Shown here: piece by piece, positions 26,011-42,871 of the stretch
Layout: each line of letters opens with the position of its first letter
Numbering within the stretch: position 1 is the first letter of the stretch
NCBI GenBank assembly: GCA_963693365.1
Contig: CAVNZM010000003.1
Location: forward strand, 9,114,001 to 9,178,000
DNA: 64,000 nucleotides
DNA from: Amoebidium appalachense
Lineage: Eukaryota; Ichthyosporea
Reading direction: 5' to 3'
Position numbers and translations under genes: made by a program
The notes under the pieces: generated by a model
What the model was told of the DNA's origin: nothing
Seen by the model: only the letters and a program-made list of their open reading frames with translations
Database searches by the model: none

Positions 26011-27381
26011 CTAGCTAAGGAGTGGAGTGACTTCAGAAGGAACCGCGCCAATAGTTGTCCCCGCGGGAGCAGGCTCATTCTTGTTCGAAACAGCCCAGGC
26101 CGAGAAAACCACAGCAGCAAACAAGACAGCAGAAAAGGACACGTAGACAAGCACATACCAGTACTGTGGGTTAGAGAACACAACTGCAAGAGCATAAACA
26201 GTGCTCAGCAGAGCAACACGAATGATATGCTGAACGAGGGCAACACCCTGAAGCTGCTCCGGCTGCACTCTGGTCTTGAAAATACTACCAACCGTAAGCG
26301 TGAAGATGTATGCACCGAAATGTGAAAGGATGGCACCCATTAAAAGAAGGGAGAGGCCAAGGTTGCCAGAGAAGAAAGTGGATGCCACACAGAGTGCAAG
26401 GCTGAATACCTCAAGCCAGACGGCAATGACGCCCGAACGGACAACCTGGAAGATGGACTGAAACATGGAGAAGGAAGACTGTGCGGCAAACTCAGTAACA
26501 ACGGCACAGGCAAAGAATACGGCCACCAAAAAATAGCTGACGCCTTCGAACCTCAGGTATGATGTCAGCACACTACCAAACACCAGGTGTGTCATAGAAA
26601 TAAACGCACCGGCAACGGCGGCAAGCGCGGTTTTCTCCTCTGCAAAATAGCTGAACGAGTCGGCCAGGGAAGATACGAGAGCCCGTTCAGGGATAGAAAC
26701 TGCTTGCTCGGTTAGCCCGTGCAGTTGGCGGAGGAAGAAGATGCACAGGAGAAACGAAGCCAAGAACATGGACCCGGAAACAATGGACATGGTGAACGGG
26801 GAAGTCGCAGAAAGGAGAATACCGGCAACGATGGGGGCCAAACCACGCACCCACCAAGTGATTTTGTTCATGTTCACATTGAAAACATCCGTTTCTTCGG
26901 CGCTCGTAGCGACAGCACTCGACCACTCTTTGGTCAGAAGGTCACGGGCAATAGACTCCCCCACAGCGGCGAACCCCGAGAACACCAGCACCAGAACAAG
27001 AAGCGCGATTGAGTCATGTTTAACCAGGATCGCAAGCAATACCGCCGAGGTTATCACAGATACAGAGGTCACAAATATCGCTGCCGCAGAGCCAAAAAAC
27101 CTGTTGATGTTTTGCACGAAAGGAAGCACAACAGGACAAAAGATCCCGGGGGCTGTCACAACGATCAGCCCAAAGATGGCCGGACGAAGAAGGGACGAAC
27201 TCGATGTGCTAAAAAGAACGAGCGCAGCAGAAAAATGCCACATGTGCACGCTCCAACCAAAAAGGCCATACGAGGCATGTAGAAGCCATGTTTTGTTCTC
27301 TTTGCCTGTTACCTTGTATGTGTCATGCACCTGTGACCCTAGCGGCTGCTCTGGCCTTGACATGTTCTCTGTGTCTGCCAT
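26011..27381 (-). CDS. Ferroportin-like (SLC40-type) membrane transporter
   Basis: An intronless frame of 456 aa with about ten to twelve hydrophobic segments. The first segment carries MWHF in the setting GWSVHMWHFSAALVLF, and a later loop reads VNMNKITWWVRGLAPIVAGI. Both match the landmark regions of ferroportin, the iron exporter of the plasma or organelle membrane (family pattern GDRMWHF, then MNA…RRID…LAP…G). The Asp of GDRMWHF is replaced by Val, while the His of MWHF is kept; in animal ferroportin these two contribute to a metal site. It is shorter than human ferroportin (about 570 aa). The C-terminus ends in EVTPLLS, a possible dileucine-type sorting signal. Family assignment is good; iron as the substrate is inference. 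It is single-exon among intron-rich neighbours. Confidence 0.7.
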   Translation of the reverse strand: MADTENMSRPEQPLGSQVHDTYKVTGKENKTWLLHASYGLFGWSVHMWHFSAALVLFSTSSSSLLRPAIFGLIVVTAPGIFCPVVLPFVQNINRFFGSAAAIFVTSVSVITSAVLLAILVKHDSIALLVLVLVFSGFAAVGESIARDLLTKEWSSAVATSAEETDVFNVNMNKITWWVRGLAPIVAGILLSATSPFTMSIVSGSMFLASFLLCIFFLRQLHGLTEQAVSIPERALVSSLADSFSYFAEEKTALAAVAGAFISMTHLVFGSVLTSYLRFEGVSYFLVAVFFACAVVTEFAAQSSFSMFQSIFQVVRSGVIAVWLEVFSLALCVASTFFSGNLGLSLLLMGAILSHFGAYIFTLTVGSIFKTRVQPEQLQGVALVQHIIRVALLSTVYALAVVFSNPQYWYVLVYVSFSAVLFAAVVFSAWAVSNKNEPAPAGTTIGAVPSEVTPLLS

Positions 27382-27519
27382 GCTTGCGAAAACGGGTCCA
27401 GGCGATGGTTTATAAACTCCAAATTAAAAATTTTCTTGTGAAACGCAACAGAACCTATCAAGAGAAATTACAACTTTGTACTCCGAAAATACTGAGCTTT
27501 CAAGTTGGTGCGTTGTGTT

Positions 27520-27561
<42 letters not shown>

Positions 27562-28189
27562 AAGTGGCTCATTTTAATTAACAGCAGATGGCCGTACACG
27601 AGACTTTGCAGAGCAGCTGATTGGCTTCTCAAATAACCGGTGGTTTTGTTGATTGCCGTATGATAAGACTAAACCCTTTAACTTTTCAACATTAGGGTTT
27701 TACTTTTTATTAAAGCGTTTTGAGTGCGTGAGAACAAACTTGATGTCCAGGCCGCTTGGCTGATATTTGTGGCATATTATTGGTTTATCTATCACCGTGG
27801 CTCACAGAAGCCAGAGTCACGTGCACGCACGTAAGTTGTGGGCTTGGCCATGGCAAGGCGATATATCGGATGTTATGTAATGAAGAAATCATTAGTATAA
27901 AGAAATCATTAGTATATCTGAGAAGTGATGTTATACAGCATGGTTATTTCTATCACAACCGAATTTAGCTACACATGCTTCCTAGCTTGGATAGATGCTT
28001 TCAGAATTCCCTCACCTAAGAAGACTCTGACGCTAGACACACCAAGTTCTCATGCGATAACCTACACCTTTGTATTGAGTCGTATCATTGGTTTTACACA
28101 TGCTTTTGTGCACTTAAGTTTGAAGCATTTCAACTAATCGCCGCGTATAGCGTAGGCTGATCGATTTATCAGGATATAACACTGTTTAA
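27382..28189. other. Divergent intergenic region (ferroportin-like / Nudix)
   Basis: About 800 bp between two genes transcribed away from each other, so it should hold both promoters. It contains a long T-run (about 27531-27560), a 16-bp tandem duplication (AAGAAATCATTAGTAT twice, about 27883-27916) and AT-rich complex DNA. No gene seen. Confidence 0.5.
27409..27414 (-). promoter_or_regulatory. Possible TATA box of the ferroportin-like gene
   Basis: TATAAA read on the minus strand (inside the palindrome TTTATAAA), 28-33 bp upstream of the start codon at 27381. If used it would leave a very short 5' leader, so either the leader is minimal or this is not the functional box. Confidence 0.35.
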
Positions 28190-32793
<4,604 letters not shown>

Positions 32794-33026
32794 AGTCGCA
32801 TCTTACTTTCTTAATTTCTTCAACCTGTGCGTCGGAGTTTCTCCAACCTGCACTGATTGAAGCTGTTTTCTTTTACGTTATCGTTTGCATACACGTTTTG
32901 AGGTTGCGTGATTTTTGCTTCTAGACATACACGTGCATGCAATCGAAAGTGTTTTGCATTTTTCACACTGGTTGGCACACTGAAATCGTGCGCACACACG
33001 TTGCAATCCATCGACCCTTCAATATG

Positions 33027-33154
33027 ATATATAGTCACCACCCGACATCTATGTACGTGATCATGATATACCGCTGAGGGGATATTCCGAGCAAAAAACC
33101 CCCCCCCATACCTGAGACTGGTTCTCTTTGCCTCGAGTAAACAGCGTAAACCCC
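33027..33154 (-). mobile_element. SINE-like insert derived from LINE-2 (copy 2)
   Basis: 128 bp with the same head (GGGGTTTACGCTG on the minus strand), internal junction and tail as the copy at 8744-8868. It is flanked by a direct repeat, TTCAATATG at 33018-33026 and again at 33155-33163 (up to three more C bases could belong to it). That is a target-site duplication and shows that this short unit moved as such. Confidence 0.8.
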
Positions 33155-33331
33155 TTCAATATGTACTAATACAAACAACAATAAGTTGATGCAAACACAT
33201 TGGGTTTTCACGTGCATGACTTTCATCTTTCGTCATTTTGTTCGTCTCAGTTTTGCGAATCAACAAGGCAGATTTCTCTACGGATCGTGCATTTAGTGAA
33301 TAGGCTTGGGTTTTGATTTCATCCATCACCA

Positions 33332-33382
33332 CCCCCCCCCCCCCCCCCCCCCCCCCGGGGGGGGGGGGGGGGGGGGGGGGGG
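33332..33382. repeat. C25/G26 homopolymer palindrome
   Basis: A run of 25 C passes directly into 26 G, a perfect self-complementary block, followed by (CA)n. A shorter C10/G12 case lies at 4245-4266. Confidence 0.9.
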
Positions 33383-33390
33383 TGCATACA

Positions 33391-33392
33391 CA

Positions 33393-33437
<45 letters not shown>

Positions 33438-33462
33438 GTGACACACGTGCGCACACACGTGC

Positions 33463-33536
<74 letters not shown>

Positions 33537-33537
33537 T
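33391..33537. repeat. (CA)n tract with CACG interruptions
   Basis: Two pure CA arrays separated by a GTGCGCACACG-type segment. Confidence 0.9.
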
Positions 33538-34096
33538 CCTCTCTTGCTCTCCTCTTCTTTTTGCCCACCCAATCCCTAATCATACGATTAGTAGGACCAG
33601 CACTGGATGCCGGGATAATAAACAAATGCGCTGGGCGCAGCTTATATCCACATGTGCATATCTTAAGGTACATGAAATTTATTTTTATTTTTTTTCTAAA
33701 AAAAAAATAATAATAATAAAAAAAAATAAAAAAAAGCACTTAATTGATCGTTAGCCATACGCCCTTGCCTCTCCGAAGACCTGTGGACTTCAGTGCAGCC
33801 GATGAGGGAGGAGAGAGAGGGAGAGCTCGAGGAAGAGAGGTGCACTGGCCTGTATGAGTCTGTATGTGTTCGTGTGTGTGTGCCCGTGTGTTTGCGGACG
33901 GCAGGGGGTACGGGGGGGGGGGGGGGGGGGGGGATAAGGGGACAGAAGGGGGGAGGGGCGGGGGGCGCAATCCCATATATCCCCCCCCCCCCCCCCCTCC
34001 CCCTCTCCTCCCCCCCCCCCCCCCCCCCCCCCCCTCTCCCCCCCGCCCGGCCACCCACTACCACCACCACCACCACCAAAAAAAAACCCAACTAAC

Positions 34097-34296
34097 GTTA
34101 CAAATATGTTAACACACACGAGTCCAACATGAACGGCACCGCTCTCCACCACGCTCATCCCCAACCCCCACTGTAATAATACTCCAATTAAAAACACGTG
34201 TCCCCATATTGAAAACGCCGTGATCCCCACGCCCACATCAAATCCTGCCATACCATCTGTTGCATTTATGGAGTACACCTTCCAGCGGATGCACAT
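34097..34296 (-). CDS. Possible exon of a multi-pass membrane protein
   Basis: A 200-bp open stretch with an AG just before it (CGTTAG) and GTTAGT just after. It codes for two hydrophobic segments around NATDGMAGFDVGVG. The NxTDGxxG pattern followed by a membrane segment recalls the MraY/WecA/ALG7 sugar-phosphate transferase family, but one exon is too little to claim it. No partner exon with matching phase was confirmed. Confidence 0.3.
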
Positions 34297-35285
34297 CTAA
34301 CGGACCCCCCCCCTCCCCCCCCCCCCCCCCCCCCCCCCCTCCCCCCCCCCTCCCCCCCCTCTTCTTCCTCCCAGCTTCCAGCCTAACCACCACGCACACG
34401 CACACACGCACACACGCACACACGCACACACGAACGCACAAACACAAGCAGATTATGTAAGGTCAATTTGATATCAAAGTATAACCCCCCCCCCCCCCCC
34501 TTTCCCTGAAGTGGTTCAGTGTAGTGGTTTTTGTCTTTGTCCCATTCAGACCATTCGGAATCCCCTCTCCCTCCCATGGCACTCACGATTCCGCGTTTGC
34601 ATTAAGAAAGCAAAGCCCCCCCCCCCCTTCCCTTCCCCCCACCCGCCACTCCCACCCCCGCCCCACTCCCGCTTCCCTCCTTCCTCCCTCCTCCTTAGAT
34701 GTCACACACACACACACACCCACAATTACACCGTGACACACACACACACACACACGCACTGTGCAGGCTCATGTTGCTCGTGTTGGAACTTGCAGCCTCA
34801 GCAAACGGGGTACTAAATGTGCCCCATTCTCAAACTGCACGATATGATTTTTTTATGAACCCTTGGTAAGGTTTGCAGCATAATAATAAACTCTATCTTG
34901 TTTTCTAAGAGAGAACCGTTGGCAGGCCGGTAAAACACGGTACTGGAGAGCTCATCGAAATGGTGTCGGGTATATTTACTGCACATCAAGTTTGGCTCCC
35001 CACAGGGGAACCGTTTCTCCCACAATGTCAGAACGAACAAACCCCTTCACTGAGAATATCATGATATATACATAGCTCTACCGTGACATCTCTTTCCACT
35101 CAACTTCAATATCAGATCAAAAATCATCCATTTGTGGGACCACCAGAAGAAATCCCCCCCCAAAAAATAAAAATGGAAAGTATGCTGCTTGCCAAAAAAA
35201 AAAAAAAAAAAACGGTACATTTTTCATCATTTCCTCGTAGCTCTATGACGTCAAAGAAGATGTACGAGGCCAACCACCAAACACC

Positions 35286-36197
35286 CTAAACCATGTGGGG
35301 CGGCTCATCAGCCCCAGCAGTAGTGGTGGGGTCCATGGTGGTGGTTTGGGGGTTAAACTCAGCCCCAGGAGCCATTGCCTGGCGCTCCTGCTTGGTCAGC
35401 ACATCCTCCCCCTGACCAAGCAGCCCGGCAGGCTCCTCCGAAACCCCTCCGAAAGGACCCCCACTCATACCACAGCTTGAAATTTCAGCACCTTGGGGGA
35501 TGGGGGCCACCACGGGGACGGTCTGGTAGCCAACCACGTGCACGGGCACACCAGTGCTGACCCCTCCAGACTCGGGGGCACCATGGTATGTGCCGGTAGC
35601 AATGGCTTCTCCGGTGGCAGGGCCGGGGGTGGTGGTGGCGTAGGGAACGGGGGCGGGGCCATAGGCGGAAGTACCGAGCACACCTGTGGAATTACGCTGT
35701 GTTAGTTATTGTGAAGGAATATGGGAAAATGGGTATTGAGGGGATCAGAAAATCATACACACTGTCATCATAGTATCATGGGGAGATGGTACAGACGGGA
35801 TGCTGCTGGGGGGGGGGGGGGGGGGGGGGGGGGGGGAGGGGGGGGGGGGAGGGGGGGGGGAGGGGGGGGGGGGGGGGGGGAGGGTATGCAGTTGTGGTAA
35901 ATTTTCCTTGTGTTCATGTGCCGGAGAAAGGGTACAGGTCGGGGGGAGGGGTGTGGGGGGGGGGGGGGGGGGGGGGGGGTTTCAATACCTGGGCCGCTGG
36001 TAGGAGCAGGGGGGGCTTTTTCAGTGGCAATAGGCCTAGCGTCAGCCTCCTCCTGAGCCTCCCACTCACGGTAGCTGGGCCAGTCGTGACGGGTCGGGTC
36101 GGTGCTGAAGACAAGACCGTACTCGTTCAAGTCCTGCTCGGGGGTCCACTTGTTGAGGTGCGACTGCACGAGGTTGTAGGTCTCTTGCAGCCTGCAT

Positions 36198-36231
<34 letters not shown>

Positions 36232-37310
36232 TTTTTGTTTTTTTTTTTTGGGGGGGGGGGGTGAAGGGAGGGATGGTTGCGCGGGCAAGGCAGAGAGAAG
36301 GAAAATGGAAAGAGAGAAAGGGTTTGGAGAAATGGGGAGGAGATATATTGGGGTTGGATTGGGCTCCGAGAGAAAGAGGAGGAATAATGGGAGGAGGAAA
36401 ACGGGGGGGGGGGGGGGATCTGACGGTTAGAATGGAACTTATGCTGGTATGGTACAATCAAAAGGAACACTCCAAGGATGGGGTCATTGGTTGGGGGGGG
36501 CGGGGAGTGCGGGGGGGGGGGGGGGGGGGGGGGGGGTAGGAAGTACAACTATGGTTATAATGAAGCAGGGGTCAAGGAGGAAGGCCAGAATTCTGCAGGT
36601 GGGAAGGGCCCGGGGGGAGGGGGGGGGGGGGGGGGGGGGGGAGGGTAGCGACACAGGAGGGACTTGAGAAAATTTAGATGGGAACTGAGATATCTTCGAT
36701 ATAAATATAGTTCCGTATGATGAGAAACACCAGAATGGCAGTCAAGGTGGATACACATTCATTCGAGGAGTGGAGAGAGAGTACAAAAACGGAAAAGACA
36801 GGAAAGAGGGAGATTTCAGAGGGGACGGGGTCTGAATGTGCATGTGAGAGGAGAGCGTGGCAGACGGAGAGACTGCGAGCGGGAATGGACAGGGGTCAGG
36901 TGGGGGAGGACGAGATGATTCTTCTTCTTCTTTTTTTTTCCCTTTTTCGTTCTTTCTTTTGGAAGGTGGGGGGGAGATGGTGGGGGAGCGGTGGGTGGGT
37001 GGTGGTGGTGGGGGGGGGGGGGGGTATAGTGAGATGCATACTCGGTGATGTTGCGCTGGCTGGCCATGCTGACGTAGTCCAGATAGTGCAGCAGCACGGT
37101 ATGGGCATGCTCCACGTATGACTCCTGGATCTCCTGCGTGGTCTTGAGCGCTTGCTGTTTGGGGCACCCGGGGGGGGGGGGGGGGGGGGGGGTAAGTGTG
37201 CATTTGGGGCACGGGGGGGGGGGGGGGGGGGGTAAGTGTGCATGTGTGTGGTGTGGTTGTGGTGTGTGGGATGGTGTGTGTGAGGGGGATAGGGGGGGGA
37301 AAGGGTTAAA

Positions 37311-37406
<96 letters not shown>

Positions 37407-37526
37407 AGTGCGTGTGTGTGCGGGCAGGGGGAGGGGGTTAAGTGTGTGCGCGCGGGCAGGGGGAGGGGAATAAGTGTGTGGGTGTTGGGGGGCGAGAGGG
37501 GGGGAGGGGGATAAGTTTGTGCGTGC

Positions 37527-37560
<34 letters not shown>

Positions 37561-38380
37561 GGGAGGGTTGCACTACTGAGAAGGGGTGCCGGGTGGGCGT
37601 TTGGTGAGTGTTGGTGAAGAAAGAGGGGGAGGGGGGGGGTTTTTGTTGTACATGCTCAGAGATTAGGGGATTAGGGGAGGGGTTTTGTTCATGTATGCAT
37701 ACCAAAAATAGGCAAAAAGAGAAGGGGGGTCTTGAGTTCTTTTTGCATATATCGAGATAACACGGGAGGGGGAGGTTTTATTGCAGTTTTCATACCTGAA
37801 TGTCGTCGATGTACTTGGGCTTGTGCTCGTCCACATCCGCAAGCACCCGCATGTACTCAGCCTTGTCTTTCTCCATCTCATCCTCCGCACTGCGCACACG
37901 GTCACGCAGCTTGCCAAGCGTGGTCTGAGGGTGGAGGGGGGAGGGGGGGGGGGGGGGAAGAAAGGGGGAGAGTGAAATCGGGGAAGGGTATAATGCAGGG
38001 GGCGGGGAAGGCCCGGGGGGGGGGGGGGGGGGGTTGGGGACGGGGGGAGGTGGGGAGGAGGGGTGGGGGGAGAAAGGTGTTAGTGAGTGGGGAAGGGGAG
38101 GGGCGGGGAGGGGGGCCGGGGGAGGGGGGTGGGGGGAGGGGGGTGGGGGAGGGGGGGGGGGGGGGGGGGGGAGCTTGTGTAAATATAGTTAATGTATCAA
38201 CCAGACTATGTGCAGTTGATTAAGTGAAAGAGCTGACCGATAGGGCCATGCAAATGTACAAACACGTAAGAAGTGGCCCCGGGAGAGGGGGGGAGGGGGG
38301 GGGGGAGGAGGGGAGTAGGTCGTGTAGAAGTCCGCACTTGCCTTTTCTTCTTCCTCAAAGTTTTATTTCAGTATTCAATG

Positions 38381-38413
<33 letters not shown>

Positions 38414-38426
38414 TTATTTTTTTTGT

Positions 38427-38472
<46 letters not shown>

Positions 38473-39085
38473 AGGGGGAGGGATGGAGAAAGGGGTTGGC
38501 TTCCCAGAAGGATGCCGCTTGGTTACTAAATTCGTGACCCAACTTATTTTTTCTGTTCTCCGTTTTCCATTTCCTTGTTTTTTCTTTTTTCTGGGGGGGA
38601 GGGGACACTTACATGGTCCACGTCTCCCTTGCGCTCAGCTTCAGCAAGCACGTCACGAGCCTGTGTGTGTGTGTGTGTGGGGAGGGGGGGGAGGGGGGGG
38701 AGGGGGAGGGGGGGGGGGGGGGAGGGAGGGGCGAGGCGGGGAAAGGGTGATGGTGGCGCCGGTGGTGGTGGTGGTTGGGGGGGCGGGGGGGAAGGGGGGG
38801 GGGGGGGGGGGGGGTTAAGCGACGACAATGACTGCGAGTGTGTGGATGCAGATTGCCGTATTGGTTTTTGGAGTTTCGATGCACTTGTGCACGTATCTTT
38901 TTGTGCTCTAGCCCCTCCCAAGGGGGGGGGGGGGGGGGGGGGAGGGGGGGTATGTATGGGTGCGCTTGTGCATGTCTTTGGCAGGTCTAGGGGGGATGTT
39001 ACACATTGAAGTGAAGGAGCTTTCTGCATTTGGTTTATTCTGACTTTTATTTTTATTCAGTTATTTTTTATTATTAAATTTTTTT

Positions 39086-39116
<31 letters not shown>

Positions 39117-39175
39117 GGTAGCGATGGGTAGGAGTGTATGTGTGTGGGCGTGCGCGCATGTGCTTGTATGTGTTT

Positions 39176-39232
<57 letters not shown>

Positions 39233-40810
39233 TAGTACCTTCTGCAGGGCTGAGATTCTGTCGTGGTAGGCTTTTTGCTGCTTCTGGTAGCGGTTCAAAA
39301 GCTTGCTCCACGGTGCCTATTAGGTTTAAACAAAGCATTATTATTCAGAGTTTACGGAGAAAAGGGGGGCCAAAGGGGGAATTGGATAAGTAATATCCTC
39401 CACGGTGCCTATTAGGTTTAAACAAAGCATTATTATTCAGAGTTTACGGAGAAAAGGGGGGCCAAAGGGGGAATTGGATAAGTAATATCCATTACTTGTA
39501 TCGACCACTCGAAGATGGAAAAATTAGTCACGTCGGTTTATTACACACATCAGCAAACGGTCAGTTTTACGCCACCTTGCCTTTTTGTATGGTAAAGCGC
39601 ATGCACTTGCTTCACGTTTCTGTTTCTCATGTGCACCGCAGTTCATGCACAAAGGGGGTCTCTACCTAGCTTCGCAGTAGGGGCAACCCCCCAAAAAACC
39701 AAAAAATATCCATCTAGTACGCACAAAAGGGAAAAATTGAAGGAAGCAAAGCGAGTCAAGAAGAATGAAACGAAGTGCCCAAGCCCGACACACAACAAAA
39801 AAAACAATTAGTTTTAGTGCAAAAAACACGTTTTGTTTCATCTAGCACACACTGCAATTTTCAATGGTAGGGGGGTTCTACCTGGGCAATGTCCAGCAGC
39901 TGCTCGACCTTAGCCAGCTCACGGGGCACATACTTGTAGCCCGTCAGCTGCAGCTTCTTGGTGAACCGGTGGTCCCTCCACTCAACAAGGGACTTGACCT
40001 CCTGGGGGGGGAATGGGGGGGTTAGTTTTTTCATAATATTTCAATGTCCTCAGTGAAGAACAGACAGATCGGATCATCGTGTGTGTGTTTTTGCGTGTGG
40101 AAGGTTGGGGGTGGGGGGGGGGATTGAGGGGGCATGACACCCCTCCAGAATAATGTATATATATATATATATATCGGGGGGGGGGGGGGGGGGGTTTACG
40201 AAGAAGAGGGAACGTAAAGGGAGAACACGGGCGAAAGAAGGGGGAAGGGGGGTGTTTTAGTGAAAAGGGCACTTTAAGCATGGAAAGTGAGGTGCTTGCG
40301 GGAGGAAAGGTTGCCCCGGACGGGGGGGGGGGGGGGGTAAGGGGAGGAGAGGAAAGGGAAGACAAAGGGAAGAAGAGAGCGGGTTCACAGAGGTTCCGGA
40401 TTCAAAAAAATGGCATAAGAAAAAATCCCCCTTTTTTTCCAAGGGTTAAGGGACAAGAGTAGGAACGGAAGGGGGGGGGGGGGGGGGGACCAGTGTTGGT
40501 AGAGAGGTCAAGGACTTCCTAAGAAACAGCAGGACACGGGAAGGAGGGGAGAGGGAGAGGGCAGATGAGGGGGGGAGGGGGGAGGGGGGAGAGGAGAGGG
40601 AGAGAGAGTATTGAATCCAAAAATTACCTCTGTGACGTCCTGGTATGCGCTGTAATGCAGCTTTGCAGCCTTCCTGCCCTCCCTGGCTGCAAGCACATAG
40701 GCCCTCTTTGCAAACCCAAAGTCTGCACCGTGTATGTCCTCCCGCCAGGCCTTCTCCCACTTGCGGGCCCAGGAGTCAAGACGGCCTGAGTAGCTGCGCT
40801 CAATCTCCGC

Positions 40811-40858
<48 letters not shown>

Positions 40859-41519
40859 GCGCGCGCGCGCGCGCGCATGTGTGGGCGCGCGCGCGCATGT
40901 GTGGTGGTGGTGATGGTGTGTGTTTTTTTTTTTTTTTTTTGGGGGGGGGGGGGGGGGGGAAGAGGGGGTAAGGAAGGGAGATGGGGGGGGGGGGGGGGGG
41001 GGGGGGAAAGGAGGGAAGGAGGGGAGGCTGGGGAAGAGAGGGGGGGGGGGGAGGGAGGGGAGGAAGAAGGATGGAAGGAAATGAAGAGATGAAGATTTGA
41101 AGAAGATGGGTGAATGCAGGTTTCGTATTTTTTTTTATTCTTATTTTTTTTTTTTGGGGGGGGGGGGTCAGAAATTGGAGAAAATGACGTGCAATACGAT
41201 CCAGGGACTAACAAGTAATAAGGTCACCACCAAGATATGCAAATCGGCCAAAAAAACACAGTGCTCTACACAAATATGGCGGTTCAAGCAAAGCAACACC
41301 GGGTAAGGGAACGATCAGTCACTAATTGTAACGGGATATGGAGGCTGAGGGCGAGAGACTGATATTGTGAGGAATGAGCATGAATGCAGGGAGTTGGGGT
41401 TGGTTGGTGATTGGGGTAGAGTTGAGAAGATAGGGAGGGGGGCGCGGGGGGGCGCGCGGGGGGGGAGTATAGGTCTTGTGTAAGAGTTTTTGCGGGTGGG
41501 GGGGATGGGGTCGGGGGTC

Positions 41520-41550
<31 letters not shown>

Positions 41551-42413
41551 GGAGGAGTCATGAGCAACATACCCTCTCGGTGAGCATCTTGTGGTGTTTG
41601 TCAACAAGCTCGGCAGTGTTCTCCATGTGGCGCACCAGGTACTTTTTTTTTTTTTTTTTTTTTTTTTGAGAGAGAGAGAGAGAGAGAGGGGTGTGTGTGT
41701 GTGTGTGTGTGTGTGTGAGGCTAGTATTTATTTTTGTTTTTGTTTTTTATTCGTTTTTGGGACAAGGGAGGGGGATAAGGGAATGACAAGATAGAGCTGA
41801 CCTTTTTAAAGGAAAAAACACGTTTACAGGAATTTGCGTGTGTGCGTGTGTGCTTTGAGGGGGGAAAGTGGGTGTGTGTGTGTGGGGGGGGGGGGGGGGG
41901 GGGGGGGGGCATTAAGAATTTCAGTTTTCTCCTCATTTTCTGCTTGTTATGCCCGAAGTTTCTCGAGGCAAGAGGAGGGGAAAACAAAACCATGTTTGCC
42001 GGGAGCTAGAGATCCGGGCAAAGGGCAATAGATATATAAAAGAACTGATGAGGATTTTTGACAATCGATACACGAACCACGAATAAAGGGGGATACAAGA
42101 GAAACGGAATATGGTGTGGAAAAAAGATACAAAACATCATAAAAATAAAGTGCAGTAGTGACTCTGGGTTGACAGATGTATTGAACAGCCCTAAATCTTT
42201 TCTGTGACAAACAGGAAATAAACCAAAGCCATCTGCCGCCTATATACATCTACAGCCACACACACACAAAAACACACACACTGTCTACATTGCCATTTCT
42301 CACAACCTCAACTCTAAAACCAAAAAAAAACCAAAAAAAAAAAATCATTCTAGTTGGAACAACCCCCTCTCCGCCCCTCCCCCTCTTCCTCCCACCTCCC
42401 CCTCCCTCCCCCC

Positions 42414-42466
<53 letters not shown>

Positions 42467-42839
42467 CAAAAACACCACACCCACCAAAAACACACCTTAA
42501 ACTGGTCCGGGTCCCATATGTCGTACTTGGGGATGGTCAGGTCCTCAGTCCACGTGGTCTCCTGCCCCTCAGGCACATACTCCTCCCCCTCACTGGCCTG
42601 CATCACCGCCATGGCCTGCCCAACAACAGGCCCGGCAGACGTGGCACGACCAGTGTGAGAGGTCTCCCCGGCACCTGTGTGTGTGTGTGTGTGTGTTAGT
42701 TGGGGGGGAGGGGGGAGAGAGGGGGGGAGGTGGAGAGGGGGAGGGGGAGGGAGGGGGGTGGGGAAGGGAAGGGGGTGGGGAGGGGGGGATGGAGTGGGGG
42801 GCAGGGGGTGTACGTGTGTGTTTTCGTGTGTGAGTGAAT

Positions 42840-42871
<32 letters not shown>

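Larger units (their letters stand above)
32794..35285. other. Spacer between the Nudix and F-BAR gene 3' ends
   Basis: It holds complex DNA (32794-33330) with the second SINE-like insert, a C25/G26 block, (CA)n tracts, and C/G runs near 33910-34050, 34306-34365 and 34484-34500. Possible minus-strand exon pieces occur at 34296-34097 (listed separately), near 35040-34985 (GFVRSDIVGETVPLWGAKLD, then GTAAAT) and at 33676-33543 ([15 protein letters not shown]). I could not link them into one gene with confident phases. Confidence 0.45.
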
